A stretch of DNA of 64,000 bases from an uncultured Clostridia bacterium (GTDB lineage: Bacteria; Bacillota; Clostridia; UMGS1810): positions 9,000 through 72,999 of the forward strand of contig CAKSJG010000012.1 of the NCBI GenBank assembly GCA_934463165.1, given 5' to 3'. Below are positions 18,501 to 27,745 of the stretch, piece after piece. Each line of letters opens with the position of its first letter. Position 1 is the stretch's first letter. The position numbers and the translations under genes were made by a program. The notes below the pieces were generated by a model, which was not told where the DNA came from, ran no database searches, and saw nothing but the letters and a program-made list of their open reading frames with translations.

Positions 18501-19425
18501 TCAGCTTCTCGCCGATGGTTATATCATATGTACTGCCCGATTGAAGAGGAGTATCGAATATAACCTTAAGCTTGTCGCTCTCCAAGCCGACAGTGTAGCC
18601 GTCGGTTAATATTTCGCCGTCTTTTTTTACGGTTACGGCGCCCGTTGCGCTGCTTTCGGACGGCTGAGACGTCGTCTCAAAAACAAATGTGTTATCTCCG
18701 CCGAGATCTGCAGGAACATAACCCTCACCGTAGCCGTAGCTTGCGCCCGTTACGGAAAGCTCGGTTTTCGGAGCATCCTGCGAAAGCCAGATTGCATCCA
18801 GATACGCATAGTGCTCTCCGTCAGGCCACGACGGCACAGAAGATTCCCAGCCGTTTACGCCGAGGTCGATTTTATATATGCCGTAATCCAAACTTGCACT
18901 GCCCGCCCTGTTGTTTTTAAACTTGCTGAGCGGAATGCTGACAAGCTTCCAGCCTGTCCAATCCATGGGGATTCCGTACCTGAAGCACCAGGCTTCGGAT
19001 CTGTCCGCTGCGTTTTGCCCGGTTCTTAAAAGCAATATCATCTGACTGATTTTATCGAGAGTTTTTGCGTGAGTACTTTTTTTGACCTCGGGATTGTACA
19101 ACCACATATTAATATAATTATAACCGCTCACGTCAATTCTTTTGTCGTCCGTCGGCGCGTTAAAATATATGAACGCGGGAGACGCTTTAACACCCGAGCC
19201 GAATCCTGCCCAAGACATTTTGGCGTTATAATCATATAATCTGTTGTTTTCCGTGCTTTTTGCAATTGAAGTTTTATCTATGCCGAATGCATCTTCTATG
19301 CTGAAGCTGTATATCCCTTCACCCGACAGCATATCGCCGCTGTCCGCATAGGCAGAGGCGGGGGGAATGCCAACCCCGCCGACAGCCATTGCAAAAACAA
19401 GTATGAATAAAATTATTTTTTTCAC
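15529..19425 (-). CDS. Secreted multi-domain SLH protein with carbohydrate-binding-like modules
   Basis: About 1299 residues from a GTG start (KKIILFILVFAMAVGG signal peptide), with AAAGGAGG 12 bases upstream; the frame is open for 27 more codons inside the preceding gene. Two modules of about 190 residues, each with a DWTGWKLVS core and a WPDGEHYAY- or WTQNDNYAY-type block, alternate with bacterial Ig-like (Big_5-type) domains. The C-terminal 180 residues carry three SLH domains (WAKDSIMKLYNKNII, PNDTVTREEFVKMI). The modules are homologous to those of the 715-residue protein upstream. The likely role is binding polysaccharide at the cell surface. No catalytic domain was recognised. Confidence 0.85.
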   Translation of the reverse strand: MKKIILFILVFAMAVGGVGIPPASAYADSGDMLSGEGIYSFSIEDAFGIDKTSIAKSTENNRLYDYNAKMSWAGFGSGVKASPAFIYFNAPTDDKRIDVSGYNYINMWLYNPEVKKSTHAKTLDKISQMILLLRTGQNAADRSEAWCFRYGIPMDWTGWKLVSIPLSKFKNNRAGSASLDYGIYKIDLGVNGWESSVPSWPDGEHYAYLDAIWLSQDAPKTELSVTGASYGYGEGYVPADLGGDNTFVFETTSQPSESSATGAVTVKKDGEILTDGYTVGLESDKLKVIFDTPLQSGSTYDITIGEKLNDIYGNILGGEYEANFTVDAPSKFFKITDSTVQNGAENVPLDLGGERTVKITFNNPIDGADLSAGVSVLLNGIKLYDGYSIEADENSVYIKMNGDLEPNGEYTIEFDGKFRDVNGNPITGARSISFKTVKQSEQSGVIWEYTDESSIESSSNLLHSNENNRRNKDNAKLTWGTINKMFSFFYTNDADKKLRATDYSYINAWIYNPEVKRNDANRISNIIWILRTGNSDSDVSGMFYYMYKLPMDWTGWKLVSVPIADFANGKDGSSLDYGIYRVSLEVNGWTGSVPAWTQNDNYAYVDMMWFSKEAPNNFVYVGSGFPNNYGNIPAKDTRIELAFTNNLAYAEDGAVTLERASDGENADVLVTCSGSRMTVSALEALEPDTEYCLKISTGIYDENGQQLSEAAEYTFKTRKADLEVGKPVFSSGGSVTDSLPDADTEITVKSDVYNYSQSEKSAALIVCRYDGYGNMTDTAYDIKTFGEGAGELSASVIRDDKTVSVKAFVAENADDMTLLRPDYAVIGTDSPAARKIYTASMQAEYGIGLDKPELNVMNLKISGTSRGYDPVVIEIRSENNDLVLTAPIYADSEGRYLYYYTFGETHKSGIYTVGVHSNGAESVYANVTYFDSDTRAEILEIINTADNTDDIVKVLNDNKKAFELDELGSEGIKNMAASLYEQRRYESYADVIAMMDKITKTLDELNSKSWAGLSEFLAKNKALILGDNSDYGYYASLSEKSRNKINMEITKHFPVSGFASLREVFSDEIAAYKKYYSQSGGSGSSGGGSVGGGNKTKSDTMGITPVTKPDANGTESDVFDDISHLAWAKDSIMKLYNKNIISPSADKKFRPNDTVTREEFVKMIIGAFNITPQQGGSGFADAAGGAWYEPYITAAKQKNIIIGDENGNFGVGKSITRQDMAVIIYRTFNAMNIWLNTPSDVKSFTDADMISDYAVQPLRIVQGAGIINGFEDGSFRPLENCTRAQAAKVIAELMETVG

Positions 19426-19454
19426 TTGCTCGGATGTCCTCCTTTTATTAAACG

Positions 19455-21602
19455 TTACCTGCTTACCTTTCCTATATACGGTTTTAAAGTATCGAGGCCG
19501 TCCCACAGCATAACTGTAAGCTTATCGCTTTCGGCCGCGGAAATCTCATCCGTATTTAATGTTATCTCGCCGTCTGCAGCGGTTACCGTTGTTTTAACCG
19601 TTGCAGCCATTTCTTTTAATTCATCACCGTTTTTGGATGTTACAATGAGGACGAAGTTTCTGTCTGTACCGTCATTTATTTTAATTTTTGCGGTTGCCGA
19701 CGCTTTGCCGCCGTTATAATTTACATTAACATCCGAAATTATGAACTCCGGTTCTACATTAAGAGTAACTGTTTTTGCCGCATTTATGCAGTTACCGTAT
19801 AAATCACAAAGATTTGTGCCGAGAGTAAGCTCGTATGTGCTTCCGTATTTAAGCTTTTCGTCAAATTTGATATTTAATTTATCGCTTGCTGTATCGATTG
19901 TGTAGCCGTCTGTTAATATCTCGCCGTCTTTTTTCACCGTTACGGCACCGTATGCTCTTGCCTTTGATACCTGTGACGATGTTTCAAAAACATATGTGTT
20001 GCCTCCGCCGAGATCTGCGGAAACATATCCGTCACCGTCTGTATCATAGTTTGTTTCGGTTACCGTAAGCTCTGCAGCGGTCGGAGCATCTTTTGAAAAC
20101 CACATTGCGTCAACGTATGCGTAGTGATTTCCGGACGGCCATGACGGTACAGAAGTCTCCCAACCGTTTGTTGAAATGTCAATTTTGTATATACCGTAAT
20201 CCAGACTTGCGCTGCCCGCTCTGTTATTTGTAAATCCGCTGATCGGAACACTGACAAGCTTCCAGCCTGTCCAATCCATGGAGATTCCGTATCTGAAACA
20301 ATAAACTTCCGATCTGTCCGTTGCATTTTGTCCCGTTCTCAAAAGTAAGATAATCTGACTGGTTCTTCCTTTTATTTTATTTTCGAGGGTGCTTTGCTTA
20401 ACTTCGGGGTTATACAGCCATACGTTGATATAATTATACTTATCGGTAATTTTAAGTCTTTCATTGTCTGTTGATGCCAAGAAAAACATGCTTCCTGCAT
20501 TCGCGCCGGTCTCTCCAAATCCCGTCCATGACATTTTAGCGGTATGATCGGACAATCTGCTGTTTTCCATACTTTTTACGACTTTGTTATTGGATATGCT
20601 GAACGGATCGGTGTCAATGCGATATTTTCCCTCACCCGAAAATGCATCGTCAACCTTAAAAACAGTCTTCAGTACGCTGTTTCCGAGATCAATTTCATAT
20701 TTGCTTCCGCTTTCAAGATTGCCGGCAAATCTGATGTTTAATTTTTTGCTGTCAGCTTCGGCTGTGTAACCGTCTGTTAATACCGCACCGTCCTTTTTCA
20801 CAGTCACTTTAGCGGCTAAGCTGCTTGCGTAAGTCTGCGATGACGTATTAAATGTAAATGCGTTATCTCCGCCCAAATCTGCAGATATATATCCGTCATG
20901 AGTGAAGCTTTCTGCAGCTGTTACGGTTTCAGCAGAAAACCACATTGCGTCAACATATGCGTAATGGTTTCCGTCAGGCCATGACGGTACCGAACCCGCC
21001 CATCCGTTTACCGAAAAGTCTATTTTATATATACCGTAGTCAAGACTTGAAGGTTGACTTCCTTTCGTAAATTGCGAAATAGGTAAGCTTACAAGCTTCC
21101 AGCCCGTCCAATTCATGGAAACCCTTGCCCTCTGATAGGATGTATCACCTGTTGTTGCATCTGCCGAAGCTCCTGTCCTTAAAAGCCAGACAAGCTCACT
21201 GGTTTTTCCTTTTGTATTATCTTCATTGGTGCTGTATTTAACTTCGGGGTTATACACCCAAGCATTAATGTAATTATATTTATATCCATTATCATCTTTA
21301 ACTTTAATTTTTTCATTGGATGATGTCGTATTGAAGAATATAAACGCCGGGGATGCTGTAGTGCCTGAACCGAATCCCGTCCAAGACATTTTGGCATTGT
21401 AGCCATACAATCTGTTGTTTTCCGTGCTTTTTACGATTTTGTTACCTGCTATGCCGAACGGGTCGGTATCAATACGGTATATTCCGTCTCCCGTCTGCGC
21501 GCCGGCACCGGTTTCATCGGCAAATGCCGGAGTTATTGCCATGCCGAGCACCATAACAAGCGCTGTGAGCAAGGTAATGATTTTGTTCGTTGCTTTTTTC
21601 AT
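19455..21602 (-). CDS. Secreted protein with two carbohydrate-binding-like modules (715 aa)
   Basis: A signal peptide (MKKATNKIITLLTALVMVLG, cleavage near AFA-DET) is followed by two tandem modules at about 40-320 and 325-620. Each contains YNYINAWVYNPEVK or YNYINVWLYNPEVK, then NWTGWKLVSLPI or DWTGWKLVSVPI. The C-terminal 90 residues form a small beta-rich module ending DTLKPYIGKVSR. There are no SLH domains, so it is either released or held by a partner. It is preceded by AAGGAGGAATT and sits 22 bases after the original end of the PL8 gene. The role is probably glycan binding; no catalytic motif was seen. Confidence 0.8.
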   Translation of the reverse strand: MKKATNKIITLLTALVMVLGMAITPAFADETGAGAQTGDGIYRIDTDPFGIAGNKIVKSTENNRLYGYNAKMSWTGFGSGTTASPAFIFFNTTSSNEKIKVKDDNGYKYNYINAWVYNPEVKYSTNEDNTKGKTSELVWLLRTGASADATTGDTSYQRARVSMNWTGWKLVSLPISQFTKGSQPSSLDYGIYKIDFSVNGWAGSVPSWPDGNHYAYVDAMWFSAETVTAAESFTHDGYISADLGGDNAFTFNTSSQTYASSLAAKVTVKKDGAVLTDGYTAEADSKKLNIRFAGNLESGSKYEIDLGNSVLKTVFKVDDAFSGEGKYRIDTDPFSISNNKVVKSMENSRLSDHTAKMSWTGFGETGANAGSMFFLASTDNERLKITDKYNYINVWLYNPEVKQSTLENKIKGRTSQIILLLRTGQNATDRSEVYCFRYGISMDWTGWKLVSVPISGFTNNRAGSASLDYGIYKIDISTNGWETSVPSWPSGNHYAYVDAMWFSKDAPTAAELTVTETNYDTDGDGYVSADLGGGNTYVFETSSQVSKARAYGAVTVKKDGEILTDGYTIDTASDKLNIKFDEKLKYGSTYELTLGTNLCDLYGNCINAAKTVTLNVEPEFIISDVNVNYNGGKASATAKIKINDGTDRNFVLIVTSKNGDELKEMAATVKTTVTAADGEITLNTDEISAAESDKLTVMLWDGLDTLKPYIGKVSR

Positions 21603-21624
21603 GATTAATTCCTCCTTGAAAATT

Positions 21625-21900
21625 TTATTTAACCCTTATGCTATACGGACGCAGATTATCTGCCCATATATATGCATCAATCTTACTGTTTTGCGAAATT
21701 TCGATTTTTTCGGTTGATATTTCGCAAATACCGCTTTCTGAGCTGACATTTTTCAGTGTTGTCTTCTCAATGTTATGCAATTTTCCGTCTCTCATTTCGC
21801 GGAGTATCAAAATAAAGTCATGCGGTTTACCGTCGGCAGATGCGACATTTGCCGAAGCATAGGCGCATCTTTCGCCGTCCGAATAAACTATTTTTAAATT
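21625..21900 (-). pseudogene. C-terminal module of the PL8 lyase, cut off by an in-frame TGA
   Basis: In the same frame as the PL8 gene, 91 sense codons follow its TGA before a TAA. They encode KIVYSDGERCAYASANVASA and end ADNLRPYSIRVK. This matches the C-terminal module of the 715-residue protein (NVNYNGGKASATAKI to TLKPYIGKVSR) in length and pattern. No ribosome site starts it independently. The TAA lies 22 bases before the next gene, normal operon spacing. It is best read as the lost or readthrough-dependent end of the lyase. Confidence 0.8.
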
Positions 21901-24900
21901 TCAAACGTATCCGCCGCCTGTGAGAGCGACCTCCATGCTTCTTCCGTCGGAACCTTCGAAATCTATTTTTATATGCGTTTTGTCATCGGATGTTACGCTC
22001 ATTTTGGGGTCGCATTTAAGCGCGGCAAGCTTTTTGTCTATCACAAGCTCTGCCTCGGTGAGGAGCTGCGTCGGGTCACATACCGATACGGTTGTCTTTC
22101 CGTTTTCTTCTTTGAGCATAACTATCATCGGTTTGGTTGCGGTTATGCCGTTATATGTGCCGGCTTCCCAGAATACGATTCCCGTTATGTTGAGCTTCTT
22201 TTCGCGTACAACCTGAAGCCGGGGGGTATTTTCCAATATTTCGATATCGGGGTTTTCGGCATATGCCCTTGTCTGCTCCGCCGTTTTGCCGGGGAGGAGC
22301 GTATATGCATATGTTTCGCCGCTCGGATCCTTGCCGTGGTCAAACCAGAGCTCCATAAAGCTGTTTGCGCTTTCGGTATATTTTGCAAAAAGGCTTCCGC
22401 CCGATGGGAAGTAATATCCGCCGACATTTTCCATATGTGCCCATTTGGTGCCTGTGAGATCCGTATCGGTTCCCGACAATGCTGTCTCTTTGCCGTCGGA
22501 GATGAATTTATCTTCGCCAATGAATTTTGGTTCGGGAAGTGTGAGGCTTCCGTCGGGATTCGGAGGATATATTGCGGCAGTGGTAAGAGATACCCATGAT
22601 GTACCCGATGAATTGCCTTTATTTGTAAATCTTACATAGCGGCCTTTTGTATCGCCGAGGCTGTATATTTCGCCGAGCTCCGTCAGACCGCTGCTTGAAC
22701 CCGAGAACACCTCTGTCCAGCTGCTGCCGTTTTCCGATACCTCAAGCGTGAAGTTCTGTTTACGCTTAGCGCCGCTTTGGAACGATAACTGTATGAAGCC
22801 CAAAACATCGGACTTTCCGATATCCCATGTTATGGTCGCGTCTTTTTCTGCTGCCCATTTTGTGCTGTAGCTTCCGTCTATCGTATTTGCAGCAACGTTT
22901 TCGGGCTCGGGGGTTTCGCTTGCGTATACATTCGTTACGGTATACGGGTCATTAACCTGTGTTGTTATGTTGCGTGATTTTGAAGCCATTTTATTGTCAA
23001 CCACGGTAAGCACATCATAGCCGTTGCTTGCATTTATGTCACTTCCGAGGCACACAACCTCATCATCAAACATAAACCATGCTTTTTTCGCCTGCAGATT
23101 GCAGTCATGCGCCGGTGCCTTGCCGCCGTAGTTTGAACCGGGATCAGTACCGAAATCGGTATCGTTATGATACGATTCGAGCCACATTGCGGCGGTGCCG
23201 TATGTGTCGTCAAGGCTTACGCCGCCGACAAAATCCTTGCTGCTTAAATATTCATTGCCCTGATGTATGCTGACGGACTTGCGGAGCTGCGTATCGACCG
23301 TCGTTCCGGGGAGTCTGTACGGATTGACATACTGCCAGTATACGTCTTTGGACTGTGTGAAATTGCCCTTGGTGTAATACTCCGTCATACCGTCGCTGAC
23401 ATACCAGCCCGTGACATTTTCGTTATTTATACATTCATAGTTAAATATTCTTGAAGATGACATCGATATGCCGAGCGCAAAGCCTCCGCGTTGGTGAACT
23501 ACTTTATCTTCATTATAATACACATGGTTTTCAAGCAGTTCATTACGCGCCGTGACCGATTCATCATTCAATATTTTTTCAAGCTTAACAGTCTGCGGAA
23601 GCGACAGGGTGTTATAATAACTAAGTGTCGCGTCATCCCTTATCTGAGCCTTTATTATTGATTCAACATTTGCCCGGTCATCTGCCGAAAGACAGTCAAG
23701 AGAATCTATCATACCTCCGAGAATTACGGAAGCTGTAGAATGCATTCCGCGCGGATTTCTTCCCTTTACCATCCTGAATATTGCTCCCTGATAGATAAGG
23801 GGATCAAACGCGTTATATATCCACTCGGATATGTAGTCTGTTGACGGGGTTGTCATCTCTAAGGATGTTCCCACAAAAAGCGATACGAACGGGCCGACAA
23901 GCGTGAAATGCTCAGCGCCGTAGGTTCCGTTCATCGGGTGCAGAGTGTGGAAAACATATGAACCGTCGGTATAAAAGCCTTCGCCTTTTGTCTTCTTCGG
24001 GCCGCGGTCCCCGTAAAGCATGTCAAGTGCGTTTCTGCCGTTATCAACATAGAGCAGGGTGTTTTCCATGGAGTTCTGCATGCGGATTATTTTTTTTGAA
24101 TCCTTCTGCAGAAGTGCGGAGCCTACCGCAAGACGCGCGGTGTTCATTGCATTTGAGCCTACCCCTGTCGGCGTGGGAACAAAATAGTCAAACGGCGCCA
24201 AATAGTTTGTTATTTCTTTCTGCGTAAGCTGATCTTCCAAAAGAAGGAGTATTGAAATCAAATGTTTCGGAGAACCGATCTTCCAATCCCACCAGTTATA
24301 GTCGGCGGTATTTCTCCAGCCCTTGCCGGACATTTCTGCCTGACCGTAACGGTTTTCATACATCCATTTGAGTCCGTAGAAAATGTCATTTTTTAAAGCT
24401 TCGTCATGATAAAGCTCACAGCCGTAGGTTCCGTATGCAAGCGCCATTTCATAGAGCATGCTGTATGTAGATGTCATCTGAGCGGTTGCCTCAGTCTTTA
24501 TGCCCTCAAACAGCTCTGTCTGACCCTCGCGTTTTATCATACTGCTCTGCGATCTTTTTCCGGCATCGTTGACGCTCTTTATCTTTTTGGCAATTTCGGG
24601 ATTTTCCGTATTGTTATCCTCTGCGCTGCCTGCAAGCTCATAACGCCATCTGTCTTTAATTGTCTTAAAATCTTCATCGGACACCGTCTTATCACTAATG
24701 TTGATATGATCCGCAAGATACGATATTATCTCATTTAGCTCATTTACTCCGTTATACCTCTCAAGAGCCTTTATGCCGTCATTTTTGCCCGCTGCAACGA
24801 GGCCTCTGTCGCTCACGACCGTAAGGCCGAGCGCTTCTGCGGCGGATGCCGCATCGACATACATTCTGCCGTCCATTATCTGTGCCGGCTGCTCAAAGCT

Positions 24901-25827
24901 GCCCTTTTCGCCGTCCGACAGGTATTCTTTTTCGTCTGCCTTTCCGGAAATTTTGTGCGAATCTATGCTTATGCTGTAGTTCGTTTGGGTCTCCGTGACC
25001 TGTGCTCCCAGGAATTTTTCAAAGAAACTGAGCGGAACCATAACAGTGTCGGCTACTTTATATGTATATACATCCGCACCGTCGCCGAGTGCTTTAACCT
25101 CGCCGCCCTCCGTTACAACATTCGGACTGCCTGCATACACCGCAGCGGCACCGGTCATTGTGTCCTTTGCTTCCTGTATTTTTTCATCGTCGTATATTCC
25201 CGTAAGGCTTGTGCCGTCACCGCCCATTATGCGCGCGTCGCCTATATAAAGCCTTGACGTACATCCGTCAGGATTAATACTCCAACCGCTTGAACAGAAT
25301 CTGACCTGAATTATATTTTCCCAATCGGGTTTTCTGGAGCCTGTCATGTTTAAAAATGACATGGAAATCTTTTTCCAGCCTTCCCAGTCAACCGTAAATC
25401 TCCCCGAATAATAATTCAGCGAATTATCGGCGCCGGCCGGTGATTCGGCAAGGACGATTATTGTATCTCCTGTGGCCTCTTCGGAATAGATCCAGAATTC
25501 AAGGCGTTCATAATCCGTCCAGTCACTCACGGGGGATTTTAAATAAAGTGTGTTGACCGCCGTGGTATCCGTCCAGCCGATGGAATAGAGATTCCCGTTT
25601 TTCGTATGTGCGCTGTCGGGGTTGCCTCCGGTCTGCAGAATTTTCATAGCCTGATTGAAGTTTAAGAGCTGCGTGTTAAGCGCTGCGTTTGTTACTTCCT
25701 CGGTGTATCCGTCCCACGCGGCATATGCCGTCGGCAGCTGAACGGCCGAAATCGGCAGTATCAGGGTCATTGACAAAGCAAGCAGCCTTTTTGCGGCTTT
25801 ATTCAAAAAACATTTTTTGAATAACAT
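21901..25827 (-). CDS. Secreted family 8 polysaccharide lyase (hyaluronate/chondroitin/xanthan lyase type)
   Basis: About 1308 residues from the ATG with GAGGAGG six bases upstream; an earlier in-frame ATG lacks a ribosome site. After the signal peptide come a carbohydrate-binding-like module (VDWEGWKKISMSF), a copper-amine-oxidase-N-like stalk domain at about 225-345, and the alpha-toroid lyase domain from about 370. The catalytic pattern is visible: SNAMNTAR, then a His and Tyr nine residues apart at about 627 and 636, then NPRGMHS. A discoidin-like (F5/8) domain and the lyase C-terminal sandwich follow. It cleaves uronate-containing chains by beta-elimination; the substrate is not certain. 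An in-frame TGA removes a 91-residue C-terminal module. Confidence 0.88.
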   Translation of the reverse strand: MLFKKCFLNKAAKRLLALSMTLILPISAVQLPTAYAAWDGYTEEVTNAALNTQLLNFNQAMKILQTGGNPDSAHTKNGNLYSIGWTDTTAVNTLYLKSPVSDWTDYERLEFWIYSEEATGDTIIVLAESPAGADNSLNYYSGRFTVDWEGWKKISMSFLNMTGSRKPDWENIIQVRFCSSGWSINPDGCTSRLYIGDARIMGGDGTSLTGIYDDEKIQEAKDTMTGAAAVYAGSPNVVTEGGEVKALGDGADVYTYKVADTVMVPLSFFEKFLGAQVTETQTNYSISIDSHKISGKADEKEYLSDGEKGSFEQPAQIMDGRMYVDAASAAEALGLTVVSDRGLVAAGKNDGIKALERYNGVNELNEIISYLADHINISDKTVSDEDFKTIKDRWRYELAGSAEDNNTENPEIAKKIKSVNDAGKRSQSSMIKREGQTELFEGIKTEATAQMTSTYSMLYEMALAYGTYGCELYHDEALKNDIFYGLKWMYENRYGQAEMSGKGWRNTADYNWWDWKIGSPKHLISILLLLEDQLTQKEITNYLAPFDYFVPTPTGVGSNAMNTARLAVGSALLQKDSKKIIRMQNSMENTLLYVDNGRNALDMLYGDRGPKKTKGEGFYTDGSYVFHTLHPMNGTYGAEHFTLVGPFVSLFVGTSLEMTTPSTDYISEWIYNAFDPLIYQGAIFRMVKGRNPRGMHSTASVILGGMIDSLDCLSADDRANVESIIKAQIRDDATLSYYNTLSLPQTVKLEKILNDESVTARNELLENHVYYNEDKVVHQRGGFALGISMSSSRIFNYECINNENVTGWYVSDGMTEYYTKGNFTQSKDVYWQYVNPYRLPGTTVDTQLRKSVSIHQGNEYLSSKDFVGGVSLDDTYGTAAMWLESYHNDTDFGTDPGSNYGGKAPAHDCNLQAKKAWFMFDDEVVCLGSDINASNGYDVLTVVDNKMASKSRNITTQVNDPYTVTNVYASETPEPENVAANTIDGSYSTKWAAEKDATITWDIGKSDVLGFIQLSFQSGAKRKQNFTLEVSENGSSWTEVFSGSSSGLTELGEIYSLGDTKGRYVRFTNKGNSSGTSWVSLTTAAIYPPNPDGSLTLPEPKFIGEDKFISDGKETALSGTDTDLTGTKWAHMENVGGYYFPSGGSLFAKYTESANSFMELWFDHGKDPSGETYAYTLLPGKTAEQTRAYAENPDIEILENTPRLQVVREKKLNITGIVFWEAGTYNGITATKPMIVMLKEENGKTTVSVCDPTQLLTEAELVIDKKLAALKCDPKMSVTSDDKTHIKIDFEGSDGRSMEVALTGGGYV

Positions 25828-25978
25828 CTGATTCCTCCTCACTTTCATGGTTTTATTCGAGCAATTGCAAAACAAAAAATATCAAAATCAAAAGTATACC
25901 ATAACCGCGATGCAGATAAATGAGCTGTTTTACAATCACACGATTATTATATATGTAAATATTCAATTGCTTAATTTT

Positions 25979-26036
25979 ATTATACAGTAATGTTACAACA
26001 TATTCAACATGATAAAATTTCCATTATACACGATTA
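25979..26036 (-). promoter_or_regulatory. Promoter and operator of the PL8 operon
   Basis: Minus-strand TTGAAT (26002-26007), 17-base spacer, TATAAT (25979-25984). Immediately upstream, 26008-26036 contains TAATCGTGTATAATGGAAAT and then TTTATCATG. The whole block is nearly identical to 27754-27811 in front of the GH78 gene. Shared upstream sequence strongly suggests one activator, probably the AraC protein at 27829. The leader to the lyase ATG is about 145 nt. Confidence 0.7.
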
Positions 26037-26047
26037 ATTTAACATGA

Positions 26048-27691
26048 TTAAATATGTTCATTTATTATTTCCACACCGTCCGGAACACAGATATCTGTTT
26101 TAATTCCGTCGGGTGTATTTTCATGGCGCACGGTGATTACTCCGTGCGGTGTCGGGATTTTGCCCTCGGCATAGTCAAGCCCGCCCAAATGCGGATCGAT
26201 TATTATCTTTTTGTATCCCGGTTCCGTGGGTTTTATTCCGAGTATCCGTCTGCTCAAAAACGACGTCGGACCGCTTGCCCAGCCGTGGCAAAGGCTGTGA
26301 CGAAACCCGGTGTAGCAAAATCTGCCGCAGTCGCCGTGCACATCTTTTTTACCCTCCCGGGGCAGTTCATCGATCCGAAATGCGTTTTCTGCCCACTTAA
26401 TGTCAAAATCTTCCCAAAATGTCGTCGCTCCCATATCGAGCATGCCGCCCCAGTAGCGGCGTATTATTTCCAATGCGGCCTCGGTCTCTCCGGATTCGTC
26501 CAGCGCCTGAAGAACGTAATATCCCCAAAATGCCGAAAGCCCCTCTGCGCCGCCCGGGCAAATTATTTTGCTGCAAACATTTTTTATGTCTTTCAGCCCG
26601 CACAGGGCTGCCATTGCCGCTGTCTGCTTATTGCCGAACAGCTCATACTTTCTTGCCCCGATCCGCTCAATTGTCTCCCTGCACATGCCGGCAAGCTCAT
26701 CCGAGCCGCCGAGAATGCCGAGCAGCTCCGCGCCTGCTGTCAGACCGTTAATCAGCATTGCATAAAATGCCGTTTCTTCATCGGGAGTGTCTTTGCTGCT
26801 CCACTCCACAAATTTTTCTTCAATATCGCAGCAGCCGTATTCATCCGTATGAGATATAATATTTTTTAAAAGCGCTTCAATATAGTCTTTCTGCTCTTTA
26901 AGATATTTTAAATCGCCGCTGTCCCAAAACAAATCCCTGTGAATTTTAAGCCACCACATGCTGTAGCTTGCAAATTTGTTCATAAAGTTTTCGGGGGGAG
27001 TGTTGTCTCTCACAAAATCAAGCGACTTTTTGACAACGTCCGACTCGCCGAATACCATGGAGACCGTCGAGACCTCCGGGTGCATATCGCCGACCCATAC
27101 AAGGCGGTCACGCTTGATTCCGTCCCAAAGATATTCCTGCATGTTTAAATGCACGGTGCGCGCGCCGACGCGCCATATTTCATTGAGGCGGTCATCACTG
27201 CAGTTAAACGCTCCGATATAATCAAGATCACGGCAACGCAAAACACCCTGCACCGATGAAATTAAAATTTTTCCGTCGGTTGCTTCCAATTTAAGAAAAC
27301 GGAAGCCGGTGCTGCCAACGGTTATACGCGAAATAGTGGGCACATCTACAATAAAATCACGCGGTGAATGAGCGTTTGTCGCGTTTTTTTCGTCTATTGT
27401 GCTGAGCGCTTCGGATGCGCTTTCTCCAAACACAACGCGAAGCCCGACATGCCAGTTTTCCGCCGCACGCACAACAATATCCGCGCCGCCCTGAATTTCG
27501 CTGCCGAAATCAAGCAAAACGAAGCCACCTTTTTCTATGGTGCATGTCAGCACTTCTCCGCAAAAAACCTGACGCGGATGCTCGGTGAGCAAAACCTCTG
27601 CATTCTGCGCGCTTTCCTGCAGCATAATCCGCTCGGGAATAAGATACTGCGTTTTTATTTCATTTTGTACCGATGATAGCTGTAATCCCAT
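26048..27691 (-). CDS. GH78-like alpha-L-rhamnosidase
   Basis: A 547-residue cytosolic enzyme. An N-terminal beta-sandwich (about 1-150) is followed by the six-hairpin alpha/alpha barrel, with the diagnostic blocks GFRFLKLEATDG, YLWDGIKRDRLVWVGDMHPE and HGWASGPTSFLSRRILGI. The C-terminal beta-sandwich ends the chain. It would remove terminal alpha-L-rhamnose from imported oligosaccharides. It is shorter than many GH78 enzymes, because the extra N-terminal lectin-like domains are missing. Its promoter is shared in sequence with the PL8 operon, and it is divergent from the AraC gene. Confidence 0.85.
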   Translation of the reverse strand: MGLQLSSVQNEIKTQYLIPERIMLQESAQNAEVLLTEHPRQVFCGEVLTCTIEKGGFVLLDFGSEIQGGADIVVRAAENWHVGLRVVFGESASEALSTIDEKNATNAHSPRDFIVDVPTISRITVGSTGFRFLKLEATDGKILISSVQGVLRCRDLDYIGAFNCSDDRLNEIWRVGARTVHLNMQEYLWDGIKRDRLVWVGDMHPEVSTVSMVFGESDVVKKSLDFVRDNTPPENFMNKFASYSMWWLKIHRDLFWDSGDLKYLKEQKDYIEALLKNIISHTDEYGCCDIEEKFVEWSSKDTPDEETAFYAMLINGLTAGAELLGILGGSDELAGMCRETIERIGARKYELFGNKQTAAMAALCGLKDIKNVCSKIICPGGAEGLSAFWGYYVLQALDESGETEAALEIIRRYWGGMLDMGATTFWEDFDIKWAENAFRIDELPREGKKDVHGDCGRFCYTGFRHSLCHGWASGPTSFLSRRILGIKPTEPGYKKIIIDPHLGGLDYAEGKIPTPHGVITVRHENTPDGIKTDICVPDGVEIINEHI

Positions 27692-27745
27692 TATCGATGT
27701 TTCCTCTCTGTCTTTTTTACTGAAAATGTATCAAAATATTTTATC

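Noticed and set aside
21901..21903. TGA as selenocysteine or as a genome-wide sense codon
   Set aside because: No SECIS-like hairpin was seen just after it, the position is a module linker rather than an active site, and other genes in the window end in TGA.
26054..26869. 271-codon open frame on the plus strand
   Set aside because: Antisense to the GH78 gene and without a recognisable domain.
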